Under the pieces are notes generated by a model. It did no database searches. It was given only the letters and a program-made list of their open reading frames with translations, and had not been told where the DNA came from. A stretch of DNA of 12,643 bases from NAT127 sp041655035 (GTDB lineage: Bacteria > Pseudomonadota > Gammaproteobacteria > Pseudomonadales > Porticoccaceae): NCBI GenBank assembly GCA_041655035.1, contig JBAZCN010000099.1:1-12643 (forward strand). The letters are read 5' to 3'. Below are positions 6,495 through 12,643 of this stretch, in pieces (position 1 is the stretch's first letter; each line of letters begins with the position of its first letter). Made by a program: the position numbers and the translations under genes.

Positions 6495-7451
6495 ATGCGC
6501 ACCCTCTATCCCGCTATTCGACCTTATGATACGCACCGCCTCGCGGTGGAGCCGCCTCATGAGCTGTATGTGGAAGAGTGCGGCAACCCGGAGGGAATTC
6601 CCGTGGTATTTGTCCACGGCGGACCGGGGGGAGGGTGCCGGGAGTCCGACCGCTGCTTTTTCGATCCGGAGCGCTATCGCATCATCCTGTTTGACCAGCG
6701 TGGCGCCGGGCGCTCGACGCCCTATGCCAGCCTGGTCAACAATCATGCCCAAGGGTTGGTCGCCGACCTGGAGCTTCTCCGCGTCGCCATGGGCGTCGAG
6801 CGCTGGCTGGTATTCGGTGGCTCATGGGGCGCCACGCTCGCGTTGCTTTACGCTGAGACCTACCCGCAGCGGATACTGGGCCTGGTGCTGCGCGGCATCT
6901 TTCTGTGTCGCGACCAGGATGTTCGCTGGTTCTACCAATGGGGTGCGAGCCAGGTGTTCCCTGAACACTGGCAGGATTTCGTTGCGCCGATCGCCACCGA
7001 TGAGCGCGACGATCTGCTTGCTGCCTATTATCGCCTGCTGATCAGCGGCAACGAGATCGAGCGCATGGCCGCCGCCAAAGCGTGGTCGACCTGGGAGGGA
7101 CGCTGCTCCACTCTGCGCCCTCATTCGCAGGTGGTCAATCATTTCGCCAGCCCGCGTTTCGCCCTGGCGTTGGCGCGCATCGAGGCGCACTATTTCGTCA
7201 ATCACGCCTACCTTCGCCCCAATCAGATCATCGAGGACGCTCACCGGCTGGCGGGAATCCCGGGGATCGTTGTCCACGGGCGCTACGACATGGTATGCCC
7301 CATCGACCAGGCCCACGCCTTGTGTCGGGCCTGGCCCGACGCGGAATTCGATATCATCGGCGAGGCCGGACACTCCGCAACGGAGCCCGGCATCACCGAT
7401 GCCCTGGTGCGCGCCACCGACACCATGGCCCGCCGGCTGGCAGATCACTGA
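6495..7451 (+). CDS. pip: Proline iminopeptidase (prolyl aminopeptidase, peptidase S33)
   Basis: This cytosolic alpha/beta-hydrolase cleaves N-terminal proline from peptides. The 318-residue length fits the family. The sequence shows the oxyanion motif HGGPGGG (41-47), the DQRGAGRS strand-turn (67-74), and the nucleophile elbow GGSWG with Ser110. The remaining triad residues are Asp265 (in GRYDMVCP) and His293 (in GEAGHS). All three are offset by three from the Serratia enzyme as I recall it (Ser113, Asp268, His296). An alpha-helical cap lies between residues about 140 and 240. The ATG at 6495 follows GAGG with six-base spacing. It is divergent from tag, and its stop codon overlaps the dtd start (TGATG), so the two genes are almost certainly co-transcribed and translationally coupled. 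The same pair is found in Pseudomonas. Confidence 0.95.
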   Translation: MRTLYPAIRPYDTHRLAVEPPHELYVEECGNPEGIPVVFVHGGPGGGCRESDRCFFDPERYRIILFDQRGAGRSTPYASLVNNHAQGLVADLELLRVAMGVERWLVFGGSWGATLALLYAETYPQRILGLVLRGIFLCRDQDVRWFYQWGASQVFPEHWQDFVAPIATDERDDLLAAYYRLLISGNEIERMAAAKAWSTWEGRCSTLRPHSQVVNHFASPRFALALARIEAHYFVNHAYLRPNQIIEDAHRLAGIPGIVVHGRYDMVCPIDQAHALCRAWPDAEFDIIGEAGHSATEPGITDALVRATDTMARRLADH

Positions 7452-7888
7452 TGCTGGCGCTGTTGCAGCGGGTGTCCAGTGCTTCTGTGGCTGTGGATGG
7501 CGGCGAGGTCGGCCGTATCGACCGCGGACTGCTGGTATTCCTGGGGGTGCAGCGCGGCGACGACCGGGCGCGTTGTGAAAAGCTGGCGAGCAAGGTGGTC
7601 AACTACAGGGTCTTTGCTGACGAAGAGGGCCGGATGAATCGCTGTGTGGGTGATATCGGTGGCGGTGTGCTGGTGGTATCCCAGTTCACCTTGGCGGCGG
7701 ACACCCGGAAGGGCTTGCGGCCCAGTTTTACACCGGCGGCAGCGCCGGCTGAGGCAGAGGTTTTATACGATTATTTTACGGCCTGTGTCAGGCGCGATAT
7801 CGGACTGGTGGCTACCGGGCGCTTCGGAGCGAACATGCAGGTTGCACTGTGCAACGACGGGCCTGTCACCTTCCTGCTCGAGGTGTGA
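7451..7888 (+). CDS. dtd: D-aminoacyl-tRNA deacylase (Dtd)
   Basis: Dtd hydrolyses D-aminoacyl-tRNA (and glycyl-tRNA-Ala), recycling tRNA that has been charged with the wrong chirality. The 145-residue protein matches the family length. Key motifs are SQFTL (77-81) with the active-site Thr80, and NDGPVT (135-140), where the cross-subunit Gly137-cisPro138 enforces rejection of L-amino acids; the enzyme works as a homodimer. The start is the ATG at 7451, which overlaps the pip stop by one base. A longer in-frame reading from 7082 lies inside pip in another frame and is rejected. No separate Shine-Dalgarno is evident, consistent with coupling to pip. The gene is followed by a hairpin and by the convergent pfp. 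Confidence 0.96.
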   Translation: MLALLQRVSSASVAVDGGEVGRIDRGLLVFLGVQRGDDRARCEKLASKVVNYRVFADEEGRMNRCVGDIGGGVLVVSQFTLAADTRKGLRPSFTPAAAPAEAEVLYDYFTACVRRDIGLVATGRFGANMQVALCNDGPVTFLLEV

Positions 7889-7892
7889 GTGC

Positions 7893-7927
7893 GCCGGGAG
7901 CGTGGACTCGCTCCCGGCAACGCCGGG
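7893..7927. terminator. Hairpin between convergent dtd and pfp, possible bidirectional terminator
   Basis: A perfect 10-bp stem, GCCGGGAGCG/CGCTCCCGGC (7893-7902 with 7909-7918), has a 6-base loop and starts four bases after the dtd stop. A competing stem pairs CCCGGC (7913-7918) with GCCGGG (7922-7927). No T-run follows on either strand, so termination is inferred from position and stem strength only. Confidence 0.5.
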
Positions 7928-7928
7928 C

Positions 7929-9191
7929 TCAGACGTCGAAGGTGCCCTTCAGTTTTTTGGCCACCGACACCAGTTTCAGCCGGGTATAGATGGGTACGCC
8001 ATCTTTGTATTCGGGATAGGATTCGCCCTTGATCAGCGGTGTCAGATAGTGGTGGGCCTTGTCGGTGATGCCGAAGCCATCGCGGCTGATGAAATCCCGG
8101 GGCATCTTTTTTTCGACGTTGGCTACCTTGTCGAGCGGCGCTGCGCCAAGAGACCAGCCATAGCGCTTTCCCTCGTTTCGCTCGATGGTGACCATCAGCG
8201 CGTTCTTGCCGGCGAGGGCGTATTCCACGGCGGCCTTGCCGACCGCGTAGGCCTGCTCGACGTCGGTGGCCGAGGCAATGTGGCGCGCCGAGCGCTGCAG
8301 GTAATCAGCCAGTGCCCAATGGTATTTGTAACCGAGCTTGCTTTTGACCAGTGCCGCCAGGGTTGGCGCCACGCCGCCCAGTTGCTTGTGGCCAAAGGCG
8401 TCGGTGTGGGAGGAGGCCGCGACCAGAGTGCCATCCTTGTACTGTGCCCCTTCGGACGCAACGATGACGCAGTATCCGTTGCGCTTGACAGTGGACTCGA
8501 CCTTTTTCAGGAATTTTTCCTCGGAGAAGGCGATTTCCGGGAACAGGATGATATGGGGAGGGTCGCCCTCGTGCTCGGCGGCGAGTCCGCCGGCTGCGGC
8601 GATCCAGCCCGCGTGGCGGCCCATCACTTCGAGGATGAACACCTTGGTGGAGGTCTCGCACATGGAAGCGACATCGAGGCTCGCTTCGCGGGTGGACACC
8701 GCCACATATTTGGCGACCGAACCGAAACCGGGGCAGTTGTCGGTGAATGGCAAGTCGTTGTCCACGGTCTTGGGAATGTGAATGGCCTGGATGGGATAGC
8801 CCATTCTTTCCGAGAGCTGCGAGACCTTGAGGCAGGTATCCGCCGAGTCGCCGCCACCATTGTAAAAAAAGTAACCGATATCGTGAGCCCTGAAAACATC
8901 GATGAGCCGTTCGTATTCGGCTCGATTCTCTTCCAGACTTTTGAGTTTATAACGGCATGAGCCGAAGGCCCCGGCCGGCGTGCTTTTGAGGCCGGCAATG
9001 GCCTTGGCGCTTTCTTTGCCGGTGTCGATAAGATCTTCCCGCAGTGCTCCGATGATGCCGTTTCTGCCAGCGTAGATCTTGCCGATCTTGCTTTTGTGTT
9101 GACGGGCGGTCTCGATGACGCCGCAGGCGCTGGCATTGATCACAGCGGTAACTCCGCCGGATTGGGCATAAAAGGCGTTCTTTTTCGGCAT
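7929..9191 (-). CDS. pfp: Pyrophosphate-dependent 6-phosphofructokinase
   Basis: The enzyme interconverts fructose 6-phosphate and fructose 1,6-bisphosphate, probably using PPi rather than ATP, so it can run in glycolysis or gluconeogenesis. The 420-residue PFK-fold protein has N-terminal AFYAQSGGVTAVINA, NGGGDSADT at 111-119, PKTVDND at 140-146, and MGRHAG at 190-195. Lys141 and Asp115 replace the glycines of ATP-type PFK (E. coli Gly124 and Gly104); these changes mark PPi enzymes. Asp144 corresponds to the catalytic base Asp127. The position equal to E. coli Asp103 is Gly114 (GGGDS, not GGDDS). The ATG at 9191 is preceded by GAGGA at good spacing; the upstream extension to 9251 is not conserved-looking. 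It is convergent with dtd and divergent from mpl. PPi specificity is inferred from motifs. Confidence 0.9.
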   Translation of the reverse strand: MPKKNAFYAQSGGVTAVINASACGVIETARQHKSKIGKIYAGRNGIIGALREDLIDTGKESAKAIAGLKSTPAGAFGSCRYKLKSLEENRAEYERLIDVFRAHDIGYFFYNGGGDSADTCLKVSQLSERMGYPIQAIHIPKTVDNDLPFTDNCPGFGSVAKYVAVSTREASLDVASMCETSTKVFILEVMGRHAGWIAAAGGLAAEHEGDPPHIILFPEIAFSEEKFLKKVESTVKRNGYCVIVASEGAQYKDGTLVAASSHTDAFGHKQLGGVAPTLAALVKSKLGYKYHWALADYLQRSARHIASATDVEQAYAVGKAAVEYALAGKNALMVTIERNEGKRYGWSLGAAPLDKVANVEKKMPRDFISRDGFGITDKAHHYLTPLIKGESYPEYKDGVPIYTRLKLVSVAKKLKGTFDV

Positions 9192-9273
9192 CGTGTCCTC
9201 GGGACGGGTCGGGGGGGCGGCAATGATACTGTAATTGGAAATCCATTGCACAAAATGGCGGCCTTGTGTCCGT

Positions 9274-9303
9274 CTGGCAGCCGCCGCAGGGCGGTGCCAT
9301 AAT
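9274..9303 (+). promoter_or_regulatory. Putative sigma-70 promoter of mpl
   Basis: An extended -10, TGC-CATAAT (9295-9303), has a weak -35, CTGGCA (9274-9279), 18 bp upstream of the CATAAT hexamer. The predicted start lies near 9310, 25 bases before the mpl ATG. It is the only good candidate for the mpl-ubiX cluster. Confidence 0.55.
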
Positions 9304-9334
9304 CTCCGCCTTTAGGGGGGGCGAAACGGAACAG

Positions 9335-10684
9335 ATGCACATTCATATTCTTGGTATTGGCGGCACCTTCATGGGCAGCCTGGCACTGCTGGCGCAGGCG
9401 GCGGGGCATCGCGTGACGGGTGCCGACGCCAATGTCTACCCGCCGATGAGCACGCAACTGGAACAGGCCGGTATCACCCTGACCGAAGGCTACGACCCGG
9501 CCCAGCTCGACCCGGCACCGGATCTGGTGGTGGTGGGCAACGCCCTGTCCCGCGGCAACCCCTGTGTCGAGTACCTGCTGGACAGAGGGCTGGCCTATAC
9601 CTCGGGTCCGCAATGGCTGGGTGACTTTTTTCTCCGCGACAAATGGGTGCTGGCGGTCGCGGGTACCCATGGCAAGACCACCACCTCATCGATGCTGGCG
9701 TGGATCCTCGACTATGCGGGAATGGCGCCGGGGTTCCTGATCGGGGGAGTACCTGGCAATTTCGGGGTATCGGCGCGGGCCGGCGACACGCCGTTCTTTG
9801 TGGTGGAAGCCGATGAATACGACACCGCCTTTTTCGACAAGCGCTCGAAGTTCGTCCACTACCGCCCGCGCACACTGGTACTCAACAATCTCGAGTTCGA
9901 CCACGCCGATATTTTTGCCGACCTCGCCGCCATCCAGGTGCAGTTCAGTCATCTGGTGCGCACCGTGCCGAGACAGGGACTGATCATCCATCCGGGCGCC
10001 GATGGCAACCTGGACGCGGTGCTCGCCAAAGGGTGCTGGACGCCGACCGAGCCTGTTGGCAGTGGTGAGGGATGGCAGGCCCGACTCAACAGCGACGACG
10101 GCGGGGATTTTGCGGTCTCCTTTGCCGGCGGCGTCGCCGGTCGTGTTCAGTGGACCCAAACGGGGCTCCACAATGTCGCCAATGCGTTGGCAGCCATTGC
10201 CGCGGCGCGGCATGCGGGAGTGGCCCCGGCGCTGGCATGTGAGGCGCTGTGCCGGTTTGCCGGGGTGAAGCGGCGCATGGAAGTGATCAGTGATGCTTCC
10301 GGCATTAGGGTGTACGATGACTTTGCCCACCATCCGACGGCCATCGCCACAACCCTGGATGGCCTGCGCAAAAAGGTCGGGCCGGCACGGATCGTCGCGG
10401 TGATCGAACCGCGCTCCAATACCATGAAGCTGGGCATCCACAAAAGCCAGTTGGCGGAGGCGACACGGGCGGCGGACGAAGTGTTGTGGTTCCAGCCCGA
10501 TAATCTCGAGTGGTCGCTGGCTGATGTGTGTCGCCAAAGTCCGGTACCGGCTGTGGTGGAAACGGATATCGACAGGCTGGTGGCGCGGACAGTGGCTTCC
10601 GTGGGGCCGGACACGCATGTCGTGGTGATGAGTAACGGTGGCTTTCAGGGGTTCCACCGCAAACTGCTGGCGGCTCTCAACTAG
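9335..10684 (+). CDS. mpl: UDP-MurNAc:L-alanyl-gamma-D-glutamyl-meso-diaminopimelate ligase (Mpl)
   Basis: Mpl recycles cell-wall tripeptide by attaching L-Ala-gamma-D-Glu-meso-DAP to UDP-MurNAc with ATP in the cytosol, bypassing MurC-MurE. The 449-residue protein (E. coli 457) has an N-terminal Rossmann motif, HILGIGGTFMG (4-14). The Mur ligase P-loop GTHGKTTT is at 110-117, EADEYDTAFFDKRSKF at 158-173 and NNLEFDHADIF at 184-194. The C-terminal domain carries YDDFAHHPTA (327-336), EPRSNTMK (359-366) and SNGGFQGFH (433-441). GGTFMG and the DTAFFDKRSKF stretch point to Mpl rather than MurC. The start at 9335 is fixed by the family N-terminus; the ribosome-binding site is weak (CGGA). An upstream in-frame start at 9266 would place the promoter inside the gene. 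ubiX follows after 15 bases, the order also seen in Pseudomonas. Confidence 0.96.
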   Translation: MHIHILGIGGTFMGSLALLAQAAGHRVTGADANVYPPMSTQLEQAGITLTEGYDPAQLDPAPDLVVVGNALSRGNPCVEYLLDRGLAYTSGPQWLGDFFLRDKWVLAVAGTHGKTTTSSMLAWILDYAGMAPGFLIGGVPGNFGVSARAGDTPFFVVEADEYDTAFFDKRSKFVHYRPRTLVLNNLEFDHADIFADLAAIQVQFSHLVRTVPRQGLIIHPGADGNLDAVLAKGCWTPTEPVGSGEGWQARLNSDDGGDFAVSFAGGVAGRVQWTQTGLHNVANALAAIAAARHAGVAPALACEALCRFAGVKRRMEVISDASGIRVYDDFAHHPTAIATTLDGLRKKVGPARIVAVIEPRSNTMKLGIHKSQLAEATRAADEVLWFQPDNLEWSLADVCRQSPVPAVVETDIDRLVARTVASVGPDTHVVVMSNGGFQGFHRKLLAALN

Positions 10685-10699
10685 ACGAAGGGGAAAGAC

Positions 10700-11308
10700 A
10701 TGGCCGACTACCATCGCACAGTGACCCTGGCCATGACCGGGGCCTCCGGCGCGGCTTATGGCCTGCGCTTGCTGGATTGCCTGGTGCAGGCCGGTGTGGG
10801 AGTCTATTTCCTGCTGTCGAACGCCGCGCGAATCGTCATCGAGACCGAAACCGAGCTGGAGTTGCCAGCGGACCCGCGTCTCGAAGCCTTCCTGGCCGCC
10901 AACTTCGATGCCGAGCCGGGGCAGATTCAGGTTTTCACCCGGGATGACTGGTTCGCCCCGGTAGCGTCCGGCAGTGCCTCGCCGTCATCGATGGTGATAT
11001 GTCCGGCCAGCGGCGGCTGCATCTCGGCCATCGCCAATGGCGCCAGCAACAACCTGATCGAGCGCGCCGCCGATGTCGCCATCAAGGAGCGGCGCCAACT
11101 GATCCTGGTGCCGAGAGAAACGCCGGTATCGGTCATTCATCTCGAAAACCAGCTCAAGCTCGCCCGTCTCGGAGCCACCATTCTGCCCGCCAGTCCGGGA
11201 TTCTACCAAGTGCCGAAGTCTCTCGATGACCTGGTGGATTTTATCGTCGCCCGGATTCTCGACCAGTTGGGCATCGATCAGTCGTTGGTGCCGCGCTGGG
11301 GCGAATGA
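10700..11308 (+). CDS. ubiX: Flavin prenyltransferase UbiX
   Basis: UbiX joins dimethylallyl phosphate to FMN to make prenylated FMN, the cofactor of the decarboxylase UbiD in ubiquinone synthesis. The 202-residue protein has the FMN-binding TGASGAAYG (13-21), SSMVICPASGGCISAIANG (96-114) and RRQLILVPRETP (131-142). Arg122, Lys129, Arg139, Glu140 and Tyr169 fall at the numbers I recall for the active site of Pseudomonas UbiX. It should form the usual dodecamer. A good ribosome-binding site (GGGGAAAG) precedes the ATG. The gene sits 15 bases after mpl and overlaps the next gene by four bases. No ubiD is in the window, so the decarboxylase partner must be encoded elsewhere. Confidence 0.96.
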   Translation: MADYHRTVTLAMTGASGAAYGLRLLDCLVQAGVGVYFLLSNAARIVIETETELELPADPRLEAFLAANFDAEPGQIQVFTRDDWFAPVASGSASPSSMVICPASGGCISAIANGASNNLIERAADVAIKERRQLILVPRETPVSVIHLENQLKLARLGATILPASPGFYQVPKSLDDLVDFIVARILDQLGIDQSLVPRWGE

Positions 11309-11949
11309 TGGCGGATGCACGAGAATTGCAACTGCTGGTGGTTGCCGTTCTGCTGGCCGGCGTCTGGTCCTGGGTGGGTGCCTACGACAGCGCGGTATGG
11401 TGGCTGGAGTCACTGCCGGTATGGATCGCCCTGCTAATCCTTGGTGTCACCTATCGTCAATTCCCGCTGACCCGGCTTGCCTACTGGCTGGTCTTTTGCC
11501 ATGCCGTGGTGCTGCTGGTCGGGGCTCACTATACCTATTCGAGGGTGCCGCTCGGCAACTGGCTGGCCGAGGCCTTGGATCTCAAGCGCAACCACTATGA
11601 CCGCTTTGCCCATGTGGTGCAGGGCTTCGTGCCGGCCATCATTGCCAGAGAAATCCTGATCCGCCACGCCGTGGTGCGCTCGCCGCGCTGGCTTTTCTTC
11701 CTGGTCGTCAGCTTCTGCCTGGGCTTCAGCGCCTTCTATGAGCTCATCGAATGGCAATCGGTGATATGGGGTGGCGACGGATCGACGGAGTTTCTCGGGA
11801 CGCAGGGCGATATCTGGGATGCCCAGTGGGATATGGCCCTGGCGCTGTCGGGAGCGATCCTGGCCCAGTTGCTGTTGGCGCGGCGCCACGACCGCCAGAT
11901 CGGCGCCGTGGCAACTGGATATCCCCGGTGGTTGACCGGAGTCAAGTAA
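11305..11949 (+). CDS. DUF2238/YjdF-like inner-membrane protein
   Basis: The 214-residue protein is strongly hydrophobic, with about six likely membrane helices near residues 8-26, 34-50, 57-75, 100-118, 128-148 and 176-193. It carries the signatures I associate with the DUF2238 (E. coli YjdF) family: HYDRFAHVVQGF (97-108), FYELIEW (144-150) and DGSTEFLGTQGDIWDAQWDM (158-177). The conserved His, Asp and Glu residues lie at or within membrane segments, which would suit metal or proton handling, but no function is established. The start is ATGATG, so translation may begin at 11305 (ATGA overlap with the ubiX stop) or at 11308; GGGG just upstream favours either. It probably shares the mpl-ubiX transcript. 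The family call is from memory and is fairly firm; the role is unknown. Confidence 0.85.
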   Translation: MMADARELQLLVVAVLLAGVWSWVGAYDSAVWWLESLPVWIALLILGVTYRQFPLTRLAYWLVFCHAVVLLVGAHYTYSRVPLGNWLAEALDLKRNHYDRFAHVVQGFVPAIIAREILIRHAVVRSPRWLFFLVVSFCLGFSAFYELIEWQSVIWGGDGSTEFLGTQGDIWDAQWDMALALSGAILAQLLLARRHDRQIGAVATGYPRWLTGVK

Positions 11950-12004
11950 ATGCGCCGGGGCGATGTCGGCAGTCCGAAATCGGGGCTATGCTGTATTCAC
12001 CAAT

Positions 12005-12028
12005 TGCCCGGTTGAAAGCGTCCGGGCA
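12005..12028 (+). other. Leader hairpin upstream of the CBS-domain gene
   Basis: A perfect 7-bp stem, TGCCCGG/CCGGGCA (12005-12011 with 12022-12028), with a 10-base loop lies 31 bases before the preferred CBS-gene ATG. No T-run follows. It could attenuate or protect the mRNA between the two genes, or be chance in GC-rich DNA. Confidence 0.35.
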
Positions 12029-12059
12029 TCAACAGCCAGCGGGCAGCCCAGGTGAAACC

Positions 12060-12497
12060 ATGCTTCACTCCGTCGATCTCAGTGACTATATGCTTCACAA
12101 TCCGCCTACGATACGACCCGATGCCGATATCTTCGATGCAATCACGATGATCATCGATCTTCGTATATCCGGGCTCTGCGTGGTCGATGAACTGGGCAAC
12201 CTGGTGGGAGTGCTGTCCGAGCTGGATTGTCTCGAGGCGACGTTTACGGCGATGTACGATGGCCGCCGCGATGTCGGGCGGGTCCGCGACTATATGACGC
12301 CGGTCGACGAGGTGGTGGTGGCTTCCCTGGATGACGATATCGTCGATACCGCCAGGGATATGCTGAGCAACAGGTTGCGTCGCCGACCGGTCGTGCAGGA
12401 CGGTAAACTGGTCGGGCAGATTACCTGTCGACAGTTGCTGCGTGCCGTAAAGAACTTTTCGGGAGTCATTTTCCCGTCGCGGACCGCCAGCGGGTAG
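12060..12497 (+). CDS. Two-CBS-domain protein
   Basis: The 145-residue protein is almost entirely a tandem CBS (Bateman) module. CBS1 spans about residues 7-62 (DYMLHNPPTIRPDADIFDA, then ISGLCVVDELGNLVGVLSELD). CBS2 spans about 75-133 (VRDYMTPVDEVVVA, then RRRPVVQDGKLVGQITCRQLL). Such pairs bind adenine nucleotides or related ligands and regulate a partner; no catalytic or channel domain is attached, so it is a stand-alone sensor of unknown target. The ATG at 12060 follows AGGTGA at good spacing. An in-frame ATG at 11988 would add 24 residues without domain support, and the frame upstream to 11751 overlaps the DUF2238 gene and is rejected. It lies 110 bases after that gene, so it may or may not be in the same operon. 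Confidence 0.85.
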   Translation: MLHSVDLSDYMLHNPPTIRPDADIFDAITMIIDLRISGLCVVDELGNLVGVLSELDCLEATFTAMYDGRRDVGRVRDYMTPVDEVVVASLDDDIVDTARDMLSNRLRRRPVVQDGKLVGQITCRQLLRAVKNFSGVIFPSRTASG

Positions 12498-12499
12498 CC

Positions 12500-12517
12500 G
12501 GTGCGTCTTCGCGCCTT
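12500..12517 (+). terminator. Weak hairpin after the CBS-domain gene
   Basis: A 6-bp stem, GGTGCG/CGCGCC (one G-T pair; 12500-12505 with 12510-12515), has a TCTT loop and is followed by only two T residues and an A-run. It begins three bases after the stop codon. It is a possible but poor terminator. Confidence 0.3.
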
Positions 12518-12568
12518 AAAAACAACCGTATATTAAACAAGTAGTTGTGAGAAAGTTTTCGAAGTTGA

Positions 12569-12596
12569 TTGACAGGTTGTGGTGAGTCGCTAGAAT
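12569..12596 (+). promoter_or_regulatory. Strong sigma-70 promoter, stable-RNA type
   Basis: A perfect -35 TTGACA (12569-12574) and -10 TAGAAT (12591-12596) are separated by 16 bp, the spacing common in rRNA promoters. A GC-rich discriminator (GCGCGCC) follows, a mark of stringent control. An A/T-rich UP-like segment with AAAGTTTTC lies just upstream (about 12551-12560). The transcript should start near 12603. The product is outside the window: an rRNA or tRNA operon, or a ribosomal-protein type gene, is likely. Confidence 0.78.
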
Positions 12597-12600
12597 GCGC

Positions 12601-12639
12601 GCCTCTGCTGACGACAAGAGCAAACGGTCGTCAGGAGGC
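12601..12639 (+). other. Leader hairpin containing AGGAGG
   Basis: CTGACGAC (12608-12615) pairs perfectly with GTCGTCAG (12627-12634) around an 11-base loop. After a 2-base bulge the outer arms GCCTC (12601-12605) and GAGGC (12635-12639) also pair. The stem starts at about the predicted transcript start. It includes AGGAGG (12633-12638), which would be a perfect Shine-Dalgarno if a coding gene begins just past the window. Confidence 0.55.
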
Positions 12640-12643
12640 CTCT

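Noticed and set aside
7644..8960. 438-codon plus-strand frame covering the dtd 3' part and opposite pfp
   Set aside because: It crosses two well-supported genes and shows no domain; it is a shadow of pfp.
9219..9260. Possible pfp promoter (TATCAT on the minus strand at 9223-9228)
   Set aside because: No acceptable -35 at normal spacing; too weak to list as a feature.
9686..10714. 342-codon open frame antisense to mpl
   Set aside because: It lacks any domain or start signal and lies fully within a certain Mpl gene.
11751..12059. 103-residue N-terminal extension of the CBS protein
   Set aside because: Most of it overlaps the DUF2238 gene in another frame, and the CBS module with a good ribosome-binding site begins at 12060.
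1..12643. CRISPR arrays, insertion sequences, prophage or defence cassettes
   Set aside because: No regularly spaced repeats, transposase, integrase or typical defence motifs were seen; every long reading frame on a coding strand belongs to a recognised family.

Overview
The window looks like ordinary core chromosome of a GC-rich gammaproteobacterium. The pairs glnA/thiI/typA, pip-dtd and mpl-ubiX are arranged much as I remember them from Pseudomonas and its marine relatives (Pseudomonadales/Cellvibrionales type). This placement is inferred from gene content and protein motifs; no database was searched. No phage, insertion sequence, CRISPR array, tRNA or rRNA body, or toxin-type cassette was seen. 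All full-length genes appear intact, and I found no clear candidate for an undescribed system.

Layout. Positions 1-511 hold the start of an exported DUF4124 protein gene (minus strand, cut by the window edge) and the glnA terminator. glnA (529-1935, minus) has its regulatory region at 1936-2307, with a near-perfect sigma-54 promoter and two NtrC-like sites. thiI (2308-3768) and typA/bipA (3874-5688) follow on the plus strand, and typA has a clear sigma-70 promoter. A large imperfect hairpin separates typA from the convergent gene tag (5795-6370, minus). pip (6495-7451) and dtd (7451-7888) overlap by one base and converge on a PPi-type phosphofructokinase gene (7929-9191, minus). mpl (9335-10684), ubiX (10700-11308), a DUF2238/YjdF-like membrane protein gene (11305-11949) and a two-CBS-domain protein gene (12060-12497) all lie on the plus strand and may be one operon. 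The window ends in a strong promoter with stable-RNA features and a leader hairpin (12569-12643); its product lies outside.

How the genes work together. The left end is a nitrogen-assimilation locus: glutamine synthetase under apparent NtrC/sigma-54 control, with a DUF4124 neighbour on the side where ntrB/ntrC would be expected. The rest is housekeeping: sulfur transfer to tRNA and thiamine (ThiI), a ribosome-associated GTPase (TypA), DNA alkylation repair (Tag), peptide turnover (Pip), D-aminoacyl-tRNA proofreading (Dtd), reversible PPi-linked glycolysis (Pfp), peptidoglycan recycling (Mpl) and prenylated-FMN supply for ubiquinone synthesis (UbiX). The most informative non-coding features are the glnA control region, a six-codon ORF formed by a duplicated start region ahead of tag, and the promoter at the right edge.
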